Assembly (NCBI GenBank): GCA_023228995.1
Contig: JALOAD010000001.1
Coordinates: 1 to 64,000, forward strand
From: JALOAD01 sp023228995 [NCBI: Candidatus Muiribacterium halophilum]
Lineage (GTDB): Bacteria > Muiribacteriota > Muiribacteriia > Muiribacteriales
Direction: 5' to 3'
DNA length: 64,000 nt
Shown: in pieces, positions 46,821 through 55,388 of the stretch
How positions within the stretch are numbered: position 1 is the first letter of the stretch
Layout of the letters: each line of letters opens with the position of its first letter
Program-made: the position numbers and the translations under genes
The notes under the pieces: model-generated
The model's database searches: none
Told to the model about the DNA's origin: nothing
Seen by the model: only the letters and a program-made list of their open reading frames with translations

Positions 46821-46852
46821 AAAAAAAGCCACTCAAAAGAGTGGCTTTTTTT
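46821..46852. terminator. Bidirectional terminator
   Basis: AGCCACTC and GAGTGGCT around AAAA, with seven A before and seven T after. Between the convergent RRM and P60-like genes. Confidence 0.92.
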
Positions 46853-46877
46853 GTTTCCCAAAACACAATTTCTTTAT

Positions 46878-48806
46878 TTAATTTCTAACTCTTTTACCAG
46901 GTAAAATAATCGGATAATAAGATCTTACAAGAGGTCTTTTTAAAACTCTTAATGAAGATGTTGAATTATCAACAGCCCACCATTTACCATAAGCATCTTT
47001 TTCCACTATTACACCAACATGTCTTGGTCTATCACCTCTTCTTTTTGTCCAAAAACAAACATCACCAGCAGCATAATTACCAGCTTGTACTGTTGAAAAA
47101 CCATGACTTCCAAGATGACTTACCATTGTTGGACAATAAATAATATAAGTATTAAATCCAACATTTGCATTTTTAAGTATTGCACTTACAACAGCTGCAC
47201 ATGCAAGTTTACCATGAGAAGTATCTGAATTATAACAATCAACACCATAAATAACATCTCTTTTATTAACAGCACCAAGAGCTGAACGAACTATTCTTGC
47301 TGCTCCACCACTTGCTGCAACATCTCCTGAACCTGACTTAGTATCTCCACCAGAAGTTAATGCTGCAAATTCAGAAGTTGCACCACCACTTGAACCACCA
47401 GAAGAACCAGAATCAAGGCCTGCTAAAGATGCAGTATTACCAAGAGAAGTACTATTTAAAAACATAGCAAAATACTCTTGTGCAATAGAATCATCTTTAA
47501 GAAATGATACAACCTTTTCAATAACTTTAGATACTTTGGATAAAATATTTAATATACTTTTAATACCATCTAATAATCCTCTACCACCAGAAGATATACT
47601 TGAAGATGAATCATGATCAGTCATATTTTGTTTTTTTGCAAGAGTTTCTTTTGCATTATTTACAATATTTGACAAACCAGGAAGTGAACCTTTATTACAT
47701 CTTTTTAAAATAAATTCCGCAATATCTTTTGAAGTATCAATTGTATTATTTTTTATTTCTGTATTTATTGCAGTATCTATTTCTTTAAGCTCACTCTGAA
47801 TTTCTCTAGATCTCAACTGGCTTTTAATACCTGGTTTTGAAGCAAGTATTTCAGTTAACGATTTATCTTTTAACTGTTTTTCAAAATCATTTCTAATAGC
47901 TTCAAGTTCAATATAATTTTTAATTCTTTTTTCAAGAAGCTGTTGATTCTTTGAAGAACCAACAAAATTATCCGAATTAACAGAATTTCTACCAATCTGT
48001 TCAAGAGAGCTAGAAATTTCTATTTCAGGTAAAACTTTTTCTTCAAAAAGTGGAATTCTTCCATTAAATGGAATTGTACTTAAAATATTATCTGAAAATC
48101 TTTCAGAACTTTCCATTTTTGTATTAATACCAATTTTTTGAGCAAATCCTCTTCTACCATTACTATCTTGAATATAAAAAGAATCATCTTTTTCTTCAAC
48201 AATTATAATATTATCATTATTTTTTAATGTAGATACAACTTTTGAATTTGGTGACTGATCTCTTGTAACAGGAATTAATTTGTCAGTTTGAACAGAACCA
48301 GTCTTAATAAGTCTTTCAATCTTTTCAGGAACCATTGCCTGTTTACCCTTACCAAGTAATACTTTTTCAGCCATTTTTTGAACATCATCGACTACCATAT
48401 TATGAATTTCATCTTTAGAATAACCTGATCTTTGCATATTATCAATCATTCCATTCATATACTCATCAATTTGAGCTTTATCAGATTTATTCAAAACATC
48501 TGGATTTTCTTTTTCCATAGTTTCCATATAATCAATAATGTCATAAACTATATCACCATCATATTCTTCATCATTATCACCAACAAAATGCTCAACATGA
48601 GTACCTCTTTCGTTAAACTCAAGAATCTTTTCTTTTACATAAGTCATTTTTTCAGTATATTCAAGAGATTTAGGATTAGTAGAATCTATAATATTCCTGT
48701 TTATACTGTTACTACCGCCAATACTTCCTTTTGCCGATTTAACATCAGCACTTGCAACAAAAAGAAATATTACTATTAATATTAACGATAAATATTTCCT
48801 ATTCAT
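46878..48806 (-). CDS. Exported NlpC/P60- or CHAP-like cell-wall hydrolase with SH3b domain
   Basis: 642 residues from the ATG at 48806 (GGAGGTAAT upstream) with signal peptide MNRKYLSLILIVIFLFVASA. A long charged, helical region (25-165) precedes a bacterial SH3 domain (about 175-235: SPNSKVVSTLKNNDNIIIVEEKDDSFYIQD). A second helical region and a Gly/Ser-rich linker (SGSSGGSSGG) follow. The last 130 residues look like a papain-like amidase: Cys536 in KLACAAVVSAIL, His596 in PRHVGVIV and AVDNSTSS. Likely cuts peptidoglycan stem peptides in the periplasm. Assignment to NlpC/P60 versus CHAP is not certain. Confidence 0.82.
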   Translation of the reverse strand: MNRKYLSLILIVIFLFVASADVKSAKGSIGGSNSINRNIIDSTNPKSLEYTEKMTYVKEKILEFNERGTHVEHFVGDNDEEYDGDIVYDIIDYMETMEKENPDVLNKSDKAQIDEYMNGMIDNMQRSGYSKDEIHNMVVDDVQKMAEKVLLGKGKQAMVPEKIERLIKTGSVQTDKLIPVTRDQSPNSKVVSTLKNNDNIIIVEEKDDSFYIQDSNGRRGFAQKIGINTKMESSERFSDNILSTIPFNGRIPLFEEKVLPEIEISSSLEQIGRNSVNSDNFVGSSKNQQLLEKRIKNYIELEAIRNDFEKQLKDKSLTEILASKPGIKSQLRSREIQSELKEIDTAINTEIKNNTIDTSKDIAEFILKRCNKGSLPGLSNIVNNAKETLAKKQNMTDHDSSSSISSGGRGLLDGIKSILNILSKVSKVIEKVVSFLKDDSIAQEYFAMFLNSTSLGNTASLAGLDSGSSGGSSGGATSEFAALTSGGDTKSGSGDVAASGGAARIVRSALGAVNKRDVIYGVDCYNSDTSHGKLACAAVVSAILKNANVGFNTYIIYCPTMVSHLGSHGFSTVQAGNYAAGDVCFWTKRRGDRPRHVGVIVEKDAYGKWWAVDNSTSSLRVLKRPLVRSYYPIILPGKRVRN

Positions 48807-48967
48807 ATTACCTCCTTTATTAAAACCTTTCTTTATTTCTTTATTGAAACCTTTAATAAGCAACCTATGAATCTTAACAAATATAACTAGTCCTTAATTT
48901 AATTTTAACCTATATTTGAATTATTATTAACCTGTTTTTTTATTAAAAGCGATTAAAAGCAATTAAT

Positions 48968-49846
48968 TTATTTAAATCTCTTTATAAAATCACATTTTTT
49001 ACAAGTGTTTTCAACAAGTTTACCTTTTTTAAATCCACACAAAATATTTTTACTTCTCTCACTATTAAGAATATCATCAATAGTATTGTTTTTAATATTA
49101 CCAAGTGCAATTGTAGCAGAATAATCAAGACAACATGGAATTACAGTTCCATCAGCAAGAATACCAAAATGAGTATCAAGACCATGACATCTACCATTAT
49201 CGCTAACTTTTATAGAATTCGCATCAGGAAATTCAAACATATTATCATAATTTAAATAAATATAATCATTTACTTTAACAGATTTTCTGCCATTTAATTG
49301 AATATAATTAGGAAGGATAATATTTAATCTATTATTTACAAGATCAATAAATTGTTGATTTATAGTTTCATTCTTTTCTGAATTATTATAATTCCACAAT
49401 CTAAGATTAAAATACAATTTGGGACGAATTTTATGATATTTTTCCATAAACAAAAATATTTTATCAAAATAACTATTAATATCTATATTATTTGGGATTA
49501 CACTTGTAACAGAAATATTAATAAGACAAATAGAATCATGTAATAAAACATCAAATTTTTCATCAACAAGTGTACCATTAGTAGTAATAATAACTTTTAA
49601 ACCATATTTTTTTGAAATATCCAGATAATTTGCAAGATCATCAACAAAAAGAGGTTCACCAAGAATATGATAAGTCATTTTATCAGTCAAAGGAGAAATT
49701 TGAGAACACACTTTATCAAAAAGATAAAGTTCCATCTTTCTAAAACTCTCATTATTTTGCTTTTTTTTATCAACAGGACAAAAAAAACAAGAAAGATTAC
49801 AATTATCAGTTATTTCAACATAAACAACTTTAAATTTCTTTTTCAT
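48968..49846 (-). CDS. Radical SAM/SPASM domain protein
   Basis: 292 residues from the ATG at 49846. The 4Fe-4S motif is Cys16-x3-Cys20-x2-Cys23 in NCNLSCFFC, followed by the barrel signs HILGEPLF, IITTNGTLV and INISVTSV. A short SPASM-like C-terminus has CHGLDTHFGILADGTVIPCCLDYS and ENTCKKCDF, providing Cys ligands for an additional cluster. SPASM proteins modify peptides or carry out other radical chemistry. It overlaps the PhoU-like gene by 17 nt. No precursor peptide lies in the operon; the Cys-rich peptide at 45994 is a speculative target. Confidence 0.9.
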   Translation of the reverse strand: MKKKFKVVYVEITDNCNLSCFFCPVDKKKQNNESFRKMELYLFDKVCSQISPLTDKMTYHILGEPLFVDDLANYLDISKKYGLKVIITTNGTLVDEKFDVLLHDSICLINISVTSVIPNNIDINSYFDKIFLFMEKYHKIRPKLYFNLRLWNYNNSEKNETINQQFIDLVNNRLNIILPNYIQLNGRKSVKVNDYIYLNYDNMFEFPDANSIKVSDNGRCHGLDTHFGILADGTVIPCCLDYSATIALGNIKNNTIDDILNSERSKNILCGFKKGKLVENTCKKCDFIKRFK

Positions 49847-50495
49847 TACTATTTGAATCCTCTGTTTCAATTGACCCCTCAGATTCAATTAATTTTTTTT
49901 GTAAAACAACATATTCACCAGTATTTTTACAAACATCACCAATTATTTCAAGGAGATTAAGAATTCTAATAATATTTTGACATCTTTTAACAGCCTGAGG
50001 AAATGTTACAATAAATTCCTGAACTCTTAAAAATTCTTCCCATACAACCTCATCAATTTGAACATCATTTTTAATAACAGCTAAACCTACTTCTTTTTTA
50101 CATTTAATAAAAGCATAAACAGAATCATCAAACATTTTCTTCACATCTTTCATAATTTTTTCAATATTAATAAGAGGAAAAATCATTTCTTTTTTAGAAA
50201 GATAATGCAATGAATTATTAATTTTTTTAAGAAGATCAGCTATTTTTTCAATATTTGAATTAAACTTCATAAAACTAATAAGTCTCTCAAGCTCTAAATT
50301 ATCAAATTTTTTACCATTAATAATATTAAAGCAAATCTTTTCAATCCGTTTTTCTTCTAAATTAATATTATTTTCCAACTCATCAAGAATAGCAACACTA
50401 TCCTTTTTAAAAGAAAAAATATTTTTCCTAACTAATTCAAAAACTTCATTTACCCGATTAATCTGTTTTTCAAAAACAATTTCAATAATTTCCAT
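49830..50495 (-). CDS. PhoU-like domain protein
   Basis: 221 residues, all helical. The two PhoU-type repeats are visible: FNSNIEKIADLLKKINNSLHYL and LLEIIGDVCKNTGEYVVLQKK, matching the E-R-I-x-D-x-x-x-N-I-A pattern loosely. The first lacks some metal-coordinating residues, as in DUF47/TIGR00153-like relatives. It may modulate phosphate uptake or signalling. Coupled to the radical SAM gene downstream. A decayed second phoU fragment lies 52 nt upstream, suggesting a former pst-pho region. Confidence 0.8.
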   Translation of the reverse strand: MEIIEIVFEKQINRVNEVFELVRKNIFSFKKDSVAILDELENNINLEEKRIEKICFNIINGKKFDNLELERLISFMKFNSNIEKIADLLKKINNSLHYLSKKEMIFPLINIEKIMKDVKKMFDDSVYAFIKCKKEVGLAVIKNDVQIDEVVWEEFLRVQEFIVTFPQAVKRCQNIIRILNLLEIIGDVCKNTGEYVVLQKKLIESEGSIETEDSNSNEKEI

Positions 50496-50547
50496 ATTAT
50501 GACCTCATATTATAACTAAAAACTATTTTTAATAAAGAGTTTTAAAT

Positions 50548-50700
50548 TTACATACCCAACTTATGTCTTACCACATTTTTACCTTCCATGTAAATAATAT
50601 CTTCACAAAGTTTTATAACAAAATCATCTATTCTTTCAAGATTAAGGAATATTATGATGATTTGCATACAAACAGGAAATATTTCAAGTTTCTTCAGCAT
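50548..50700 (-). pseudogene. phoU remnant (C-terminal fragment)
   Basis: A 50-codon frame ending FLNLERIDDFVIKLCEDIIYMEGKNVVRH, which is the C-terminal signature of PhoU (RxLERIxDHAxNIAEDVIYxxxGxxVRH). Nothing before it resembles the first 170 residues of PhoU, so it is a decayed fragment rather than a gene. DFVIK replaces the DHAxN that would bind metal. Confidence 0.75.
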
Positions 50701-50741
50701 ATTAAATACCAGTGACTTAAATATTCTTTAAAATCATACAA

Positions 50742-51005
50742 TTAACAGCAACCATCAACACATCCACATGAACCGTCACCTAAAATCGCAGAAGCACAAC
50801 CTACACCTTTATCAACAGACAAAGCTCCAACCGGACAATTTATAACACAAGCTCCACATTCTATACATTTATCTTTATCAGCTATGTGAATTTTCTGATT
50901 ATTTATAACAAAAACACGACGAGGACATACATCAAAACACTTTTTACAATTAATACATTTTTTTTTAATCAATTCTAAAGTTGTCACATTTTTTAAATAC
51001 TCCAT
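50742..51005 (-). CDS. hgcB: HgcB ferredoxin, mercury methylation
   Basis: 87 residues. Two 4Fe-4S motifs: Cys17, 20, 23, 27 (CINCKKCFDVCP) and Cys47, 50, 53, 57 (CIECGACVINCP). A tail with Cys70, 80, 82 and the terminal Cys86-Cys87 pair follows. The additional Cys after the clusters and the C-terminal Cys pair are hallmarks of HgcB and are thought to hand Hg(II) to HgcA, while the clusters reduce the corrinoid. The hgcA gene lies 15 nt upstream in the usual order. GGGGGATAT precedes the ATG. Cytoplasmic, facing HgcA. Confidence 0.95.
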   Translation of the reverse strand: MEYLKNVTTLELIKKKCINCKKCFDVCPRRVFVINNQKIHIADKDKCIECGACVINCPVGALSVDKGVGCASAILGDGSCGCVDGCC

Positions 51006-51020
51006 ATATCCCCCAATTCT

Positions 51021-52049
51021 TTATTTATTAAAAAAAGCACTAATATAAAATAAAAAGCCTGTTACTAATAAAAAAATTGATGGTTTATAAAAAATCCTGA
51101 TTTCTTTTTTTACTCCCGAAGAACTTGTATAAGTTGAACACCCCGTAAAATTCAATGCGGAGAGTGATGAAATAACTATTATCCACAAAATCACACCAAT
51201 TTTCTGTAAAATCAAACCATAACCAAAATAATCTAAATATTTATAAATAATCGCAGAATAGACTCCTCCTGTAAAAAAACCTTTTAAAAAAAACGCCCTG
51301 AATGGTATATAAGGTAAAAACACAGGAGTAACAAAAGTCCCGGATAGTAATCCGCCAAAAACCGGTATGATGTTTTTCATACTATTAATAAATAACATAT
51401 TAATATTTTTTTCACCTGAGACAAAATAATTCTTTAAAAGAAAAAAAACAAAGAAAAAGAATACATATTTTATCGAAAGCTTTAATTCAACAGGTATAAG
51501 TTTTAGTCTGTCAGAAAAATTAAAATTTACAGTTCTCATCTTTTCATCAGCATTATAGTTATCTGATATATATTTTTTAATATCATCTGCTCTTACAGGA
51601 CCATAATAGATTTTAAAACCAGTAGTTTTAAATATTTCGTTTGAATTAACACCCGAAGCCCCAAGTTGAGGTAAGATCAATCTTTTATGATCAGTAAATT
51701 CTGTTAAATTATTATTATAAATTTGTCTTATTAATTCCTCAGTTCCAAATGTTCCCTTTCCTGCTGCACACCACACATTAATGCCTTTCGTATCCAGTAT
51801 AAGGACCCAGGCATCTAATTCTTTTAAACCAATCTTTAGAGCATCAACACTTAGTCTATAATTAGCAGTAACAAAAACTTCGGATTTTTTGTCTGGATTA
51901 GCAAACCTGTATAAACCAGGTTTAATAGAAAGACCTGTTCTTTTAATCCCTGTTCTTGCTAAAAACCAGAAAAATCGATCTTTAAAAAAAATATTTTTTG
52001 ACAGATTCATTATTTTATTATTACAAGAACAAGTCTGACAACACTCCAT
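51021..52049 (-). CDS. hgcA: HgcA corrinoid methyltransferase, mercury methylation
   Basis: 342 residues. The diagnostic cap-helix motif is N91-V-W-C94-A-A-G-K98, in which Cys94 would be the lower axial ligand of the corrinoid. The globular corrinoid-binding domain (about 35-170) is followed by a hydrophobic C-terminal half with about five membrane helices (from residue 175), as in known HgcA. It transfers a methyl group to Hg(II), giving methylmercury. The first ten residues, MECCQTCSCN, hold four Cys, which looks like an added soft-metal site. The start has AGGAGGAT upstream, and it follows the acr3 gene after 63 nt on the same strand. Confidence 0.97.
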   Translation of the reverse strand: MECCQTCSCNNKIMNLSKNIFFKDRFFWFLARTGIKRTGLSIKPGLYRFANPDKKSEVFVTANYRLSVDALKIGLKELDAWVLILDTKGINVWCAAGKGTFGTEELIRQIYNNNLTEFTDHKRLILPQLGASGVNSNEIFKTTGFKIYYGPVRADDIKKYISDNYNADEKMRTVNFNFSDRLKLIPVELKLSIKYVFFFFVFFLLKNYFVSGEKNINMLFINSMKNIIPVFGGLLSGTFVTPVFLPYIPFRAFFLKGFFTGGVYSAIIYKYLDYFGYGLILQKIGVILWIIVISSLSALNFTGCSTYTSSSGVKKEIRIFYKPSIFLLVTGFLFYISAFFNK

Positions 52050-52112
52050 AATTATCCTCCTGAAACATCATATGCTTTTATATTGCTAAAATTTTGCTTT
52101 TAATATTAATAA

Positions 52113-53165
52113 CTAATCAACATACCAGTGTTTTGTTGAATTTGCAATTTTTACAAGAATAAGCATTACTGGAACTTCTACCAAAACACCAACAATTGTT
52201 GCCAAAACAACAGGTGAAGAAACACCAAAAACTGATGTAGCCACAGCAACAGATAATTCAAAAAAATTGGATGCACCAATCATACCAGCTGGAGCAGCAA
52301 TATCATGTCTGAGTCTCAAAACATAACACAGAAAATAAGCTATTCCAAATATAAGAAATGTCTGAATTACAAGTGGAACTGCTATCAGTAAAATATGAAT
52401 AGGATTCTGAATTATAGTATTACCCTGAAATGAAAAAATAAGTATAAGAGTCAGAAGAAGTCCAATAATAGTGATATTATCAAATTTCTTTATGAAAACA
52501 TTTTCAAAATAATTTATTCCATATTTTTTTACAATATAAAGCCTTGTTCCTACACCAAGAGTAAGTGGTATTACAACAAATAAAAAAACAGAAATAAATA
52601 ATGTATTCCAAGGAACTAAAATACCTCCAACACCCAAAAGAAACGCAACAATAGGAACAAATGCAAAAAGTATAATAATATCATTCGTAGCAACTTGAAC
52701 AACAGTATATGCTGGATTACCTTTCGTCAGATGACTCCAAACAAAAACCATTGCAGTACATGGGGCTGCACCAAGTAAAACAGCACCCGCCAGATAATCA
52801 CGAGCAAAATCCTGTCCAAGAAAATTCACAAAGAACACATAAAAAAAAACATATGCAATACCATACATTGTAAAAGGTTTAATAAGCCAGTTGACAATCC
52901 ATGTAACATAAAGACCTTTAGGATTTCTACCAACTTTTTTTACACTTTCAAAATCCACTTTCATCATCATAGGATATATCATTATCCATATAAGAAAAGC
53001 TATAGGTATAGAAACCTGAAAAACTTCAAATTTACCCATAAAAATCACAAACTCACTAAAAAATTTTCCAATTACTATCCCCGCAACCATACATAATATC
53101 ACCCATAGACTCAAATACTTTTCAAAAAATGATATACCATTAGAATTTTTATTATCACAAACCAT
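52113..53165 (-). CDS. acr3: ACR3 family arsenite efflux permease
   Basis: 350 residues with ten hydrophobic segments. Diagnostic ACR3 features: PIAFLIWIMIYPMMMKVDFESV, WLIKPFTMYGIA, and LLGAAPCTAMVFVWSHLTKGNPAYTVVQVATND with the conserved Cys136, which is needed for As(III) transport in studied homologues. Near the end is AAPAGMIGASNFFELSVAVA. Exports As(III) (and perhaps Sb(III)) across the inner membrane. It follows arsR after 12 nt and precedes hgcA after 63 nt, implying a single transcript. Confidence 0.96.
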   Translation of the reverse strand: MVCDNKNSNGISFFEKYLSLWVILCMVAGIVIGKFFSEFVIFMGKFEVFQVSIPIAFLIWIMIYPMMMKVDFESVKKVGRNPKGLYVTWIVNWLIKPFTMYGIAYVFFYVFFVNFLGQDFARDYLAGAVLLGAAPCTAMVFVWSHLTKGNPAYTVVQVATNDIIILFAFVPIVAFLLGVGGILVPWNTLFISVFLFVVIPLTLGVGTRLYIVKKYGINYFENVFIKKFDNITIIGLLLTLILIFSFQGNTIIQNPIHILLIAVPLVIQTFLIFGIAYFLCYVLRLRHDIAAPAGMIGASNFFELSVAVATSVFGVSSPVVLATIVGVLVEVPVMLILVKIANSTKHWYVD

Positions 53166-53177
53166 GTACAGCCTCCA

Positions 53178-53525
53178 TCAACATTTAATTTTTTTAAATT
53201 CAAGATATTCTTTTAACTCTTTTACATCTCTCATACACAAATTAATAGAGTCATTTTCAATTTCATTAACAATATACAAAATAACTGGATTTCTTTTAAC
53301 AGGTTCATCAATAAAATAGTATCTCCATTGTTCTTTTTTATAAAATCTTACCACTTTATTTTTTACAAGATATGAAAGGTGTCTTGATATCTTGCTCTGA
53401 GTTTCTTTTAAAGCATTTTCAATATCACAAACACAAAGCGACTTTTTATAAAAAAGTAAATAAACAATCCTGAGCCTAGTTGATTCAGATAATGATTTAA
53501 AAAAATCACTCATATTATCTAGCAT
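53178..53525 (-). CDS. arsR: ArsR family metalloregulator
   Basis: 115 residues. The winged helix has STRLRIVYLLF, the As(III)-binding CVC (Cys31-Val-Cys33) in SLCVCDIENAL, and TQSKISRHLSYLVKNKVV as recognition helix. It represses transcription until arsenite binds the Cys thiolates. Upstream lies a perfect inverted repeat (53574-53605) that fits an operator. First gene of the arsR-acr3-hgcA-hgcB run, with GGAGGG before the ATG. Confidence 0.95.
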   Translation of the reverse strand: MLDNMSDFFKSLSESTRLRIVYLLFYKKSLCVCDIENALKETQSKISRHLSYLVKNKVVRFYKKEQWRYYFIDEPVKRNPVILYIVNEIENDSINLCMRDVKELKEYLEFKKIKC

Positions 53526-53573
53526 TATAAAACCCTCCTAATCTTATTTATAATTATATTAATATTTTCATGC

Positions 53574-53605
53574 ATCTGTATATCCGTATATTCGGATATA
53601 CAGAT
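53574..53605. promoter_or_regulatory. Perfect 13-bp-arm inverted repeat, probable ArsR operator
   Basis: Arms ATCTGTATATCCG (53574-53586) and CGGATATACAGAT (53593-53605) around TATATT, 48 nt upstream of the arsR start. Symmetry, AT-rich ends and position match ArsR/SmtB operators. No other copy was seen in the window. Confidence 0.85.
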
Positions 53606-53646
53606 ACGCAAATTATATCAAACTTTTTTAAAGAACACAACATTTT

Positions 53647-54137
53647 TTAATAGGCAGGATTATTACAATACTTACATTCAGGTTGTAATGTAATATGCTC
53701 TATATTGTAATTATCATGTAATATCTCTTTTATTTCTGCGAATGAAATTTCGATTTTTTCAAGTAATTGATTATCCATAAGTATGTGAGCTTCAAAATGA
53801 ATTGAATTTTCATTAAGATACCATATATGTATATGATGAATATCTTTAACTCCATTGATATCTTTGATTGTCAATCTTAATTTATCAATATCAATATTCG
53901 GTACACCTTGCATAAGAATGTTAATTGTCTTATTAAGCATTTTCAATGTAGCTCTTATTATATAGATTGATAAAATTATAGTTATCAAAGAATCAACCAA
54001 GTTATGTTATAAAGCTGAATTAAAATTCCATCTTATATTTCTACAATACTTATAATTAGATTCAATAAAGTGACAAATCCTAATTTTAAACCAGAAATAT
54101 TTTTTATATCATGTGAATGCTCATGAGAATTCCCCAT
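53647..54137 (-). pseudogene. Cation diffusion facilitator (CDF) transporter, internally deleted
   Basis: An ATG at 54137 with GGAGG upstream opens MGNSHEHSHDIKNISGLKLGFVTLLNLI, the classic His-rich N-terminus and first helix of CDF exporters. It hits a stop at 54033-54035. A second frame (53647-54000) carries the last helix and C-terminal cytoplasmic domain (IDKLRLTIKDINGVKDIHHIHIW, EHITLQPECKYC). Helices 2-5 are missing and the parts are in different frames. A dead Zn/Cd/Co efflux gene within the metal island. Confidence 0.88.
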
Positions 54138-54168
54138 ATTTTCCTCCAATATATATACTTTTTATATA

Positions 54169-54861
54169 TTATTTTAACAAAAGATAAAAACCAGCAAGAA
54201 TAATAAGAATACCACATATTTTTTTACTATAACCCATAATATTTGATTTTTTTTCAAATTTCAAAATCTTCATTATTCCATCAACAAATATACCAGCAAA
54301 CGCAATAACTGTTGTATGCCCAAGAGCAAAAACAAAATACAATAAACCAGCATACAATACATTCTGTGAAGCATATTTAAAAGTAACTGCCATAATTGGT
54401 GCCATATAAGCAAATGTGCATGGACCTAAAGTTAAACCAAATAAAATTCCAGTTATAAAAGCACTTTTTTTCATTCCAATCAGCCTTGTCTGATCAAGCA
54501 ATGAAAAATCAAAAGAAATTAATTCCAAAAGATAACTACCTGTAATTATTAAAATTATACCAACTAAATAATTCACCCATACACCGGTATCACCTAATAT
54601 CTTTCCTAACAGCAAAGTTATAATCCCTAAAATTAAAATAGTAATGAGAATACCTAAAGAAAAAAGAATTGAAACCCAAAGAGAAGAAGTTTTTTTACCT
54701 TCCTCTCTTCCTTTTATAATAAAACTAACCATCAAAGGTATTCCAGCAAGATGACATGGACTTAATATTACACTTAAAAAACCCCAAATAAGCGATCCTA
54801 AAACTGCAAATAAAAAACCTTCATGCATAATATTATTAGCATAAATAAATATATATTCCAT
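54169..54861 (-). CDS. CcdA-like cytochrome c biogenesis/thiol-disulfide transporter
   Basis: 230 residues with six hydrophobic segments. CcdA/DsbD-core signs: FLSVILSPCHLAGIPLMVSFI with one Cys in the first helix, and GILFGLTLGPCTFAYMAPIM with the second in helix 4, the redox pair that moves electrons across the membrane. Its start codon follows directly on the stop of the thioredoxin-like gene, so it is coupled to it. It would keep that periplasmic protein reduced. CcdA and thioredoxin genes often accompany DUF318 permeases in arsenic islands. Confidence 0.92.
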   Translation of the reverse strand: MEYIFIYANNIMHEGFLFAVLGSLIWGFLSVILSPCHLAGIPLMVSFIIKGREEGKKTSSLWVSILFSLGILITILILGIITLLLGKILGDTGVWVNYLVGIILIITGSYLLELISFDFSLLDQTRLIGMKKSAFITGILFGLTLGPCTFAYMAPIMAVTFKYASQNVLYAGLLYFVFALGHTTVIAFAGIFVDGIMKILKFEKKSNIMGYSKKICGILIILAGFYLLLK

Positions 54862-55326
54862 TTAATTCACCTTTATATTATATTTATCCCAAGTTTTTAA
54901 AATATCTTCTTTACTAATATAACCTTCATGCCTATACAACTGTTTACCTTCTTCATCAAAAAATATTATAGTCGGAATAACTCTAACATCATAATAAATA
55001 GCTTTTTCTCTGTTTTCAGCAATATTAAGATCAATATACACAGTTTCAAAATATTCATTATAATTTTTTTGAAAATCTTCAATAATAGGTTTCATCATTT
55101 TACAAGGAACGCATGTACCTGAACCTATATCAATAAGTTTAGGAAGTCTTTTTTTATTAGGTCTTGTAATTGGAATTTCTTTTTTATTATCTTCATTAAC
55201 TTCAGACATAAAATCATTAAATTCAATATTTTCATTTGTTTTATAATATGATTTCTGCAAAATAATTCCTAAAGCAATTATAATCAGAAAAAAGAAAATA
55301 ATTTTTTTTATGCTATAACCTTTCAT
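54862..55326 (-). CDS. Membrane-anchored thioredoxin-fold protein
   Basis: 154 residues from the ATG at 55326 (GGAG seven bases upstream). One N-terminal membrane helix (9-25), then a thioredoxin domain with active site Cys72-Val-Pro-Cys75 in GSGTCVPCKMMKPIIEDF and the cis-Pro in VRVIPTIIFFDEEGKQ. Located on the periplasmic side and predicted to receive electrons from the CcdA-like protein encoded next. May reduce metal-bound or oxidised Cys of neighbouring proteins. Confidence 0.93.
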   Translation of the reverse strand: MKGYSIKKIIFFFLIIIALGIILQKSYYKTNENIEFNDFMSEVNEDNKKEIPITRPNKKRLPKLIDIGSGTCVPCKMMKPIIEDFQKNYNEYFETVYIDLNIAENREKAIYYDVRVIPTIIFFDEEGKQLYRHEGYISKEDILKTWDKYNIKVN

Positions 55327-55388
55327 CAAATAACTCCTATTATTTTTATTAAAATTCTAAATTGAACCCTCACATATGGAAAAATCAA

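Noticed and set aside
51021-52049. CdhD/acetyl-CoA synthase corrinoid protein instead of HgcA
   Set aside because: The NVWCAAGK motif, membrane C-terminus and adjacent HgcB are specific to HgcA.
53574-53605. ArsR operator as a copy of element E1/E2
   Set aside because: They share only ATCCGTATATT; the E-element stems and flanks are absent.
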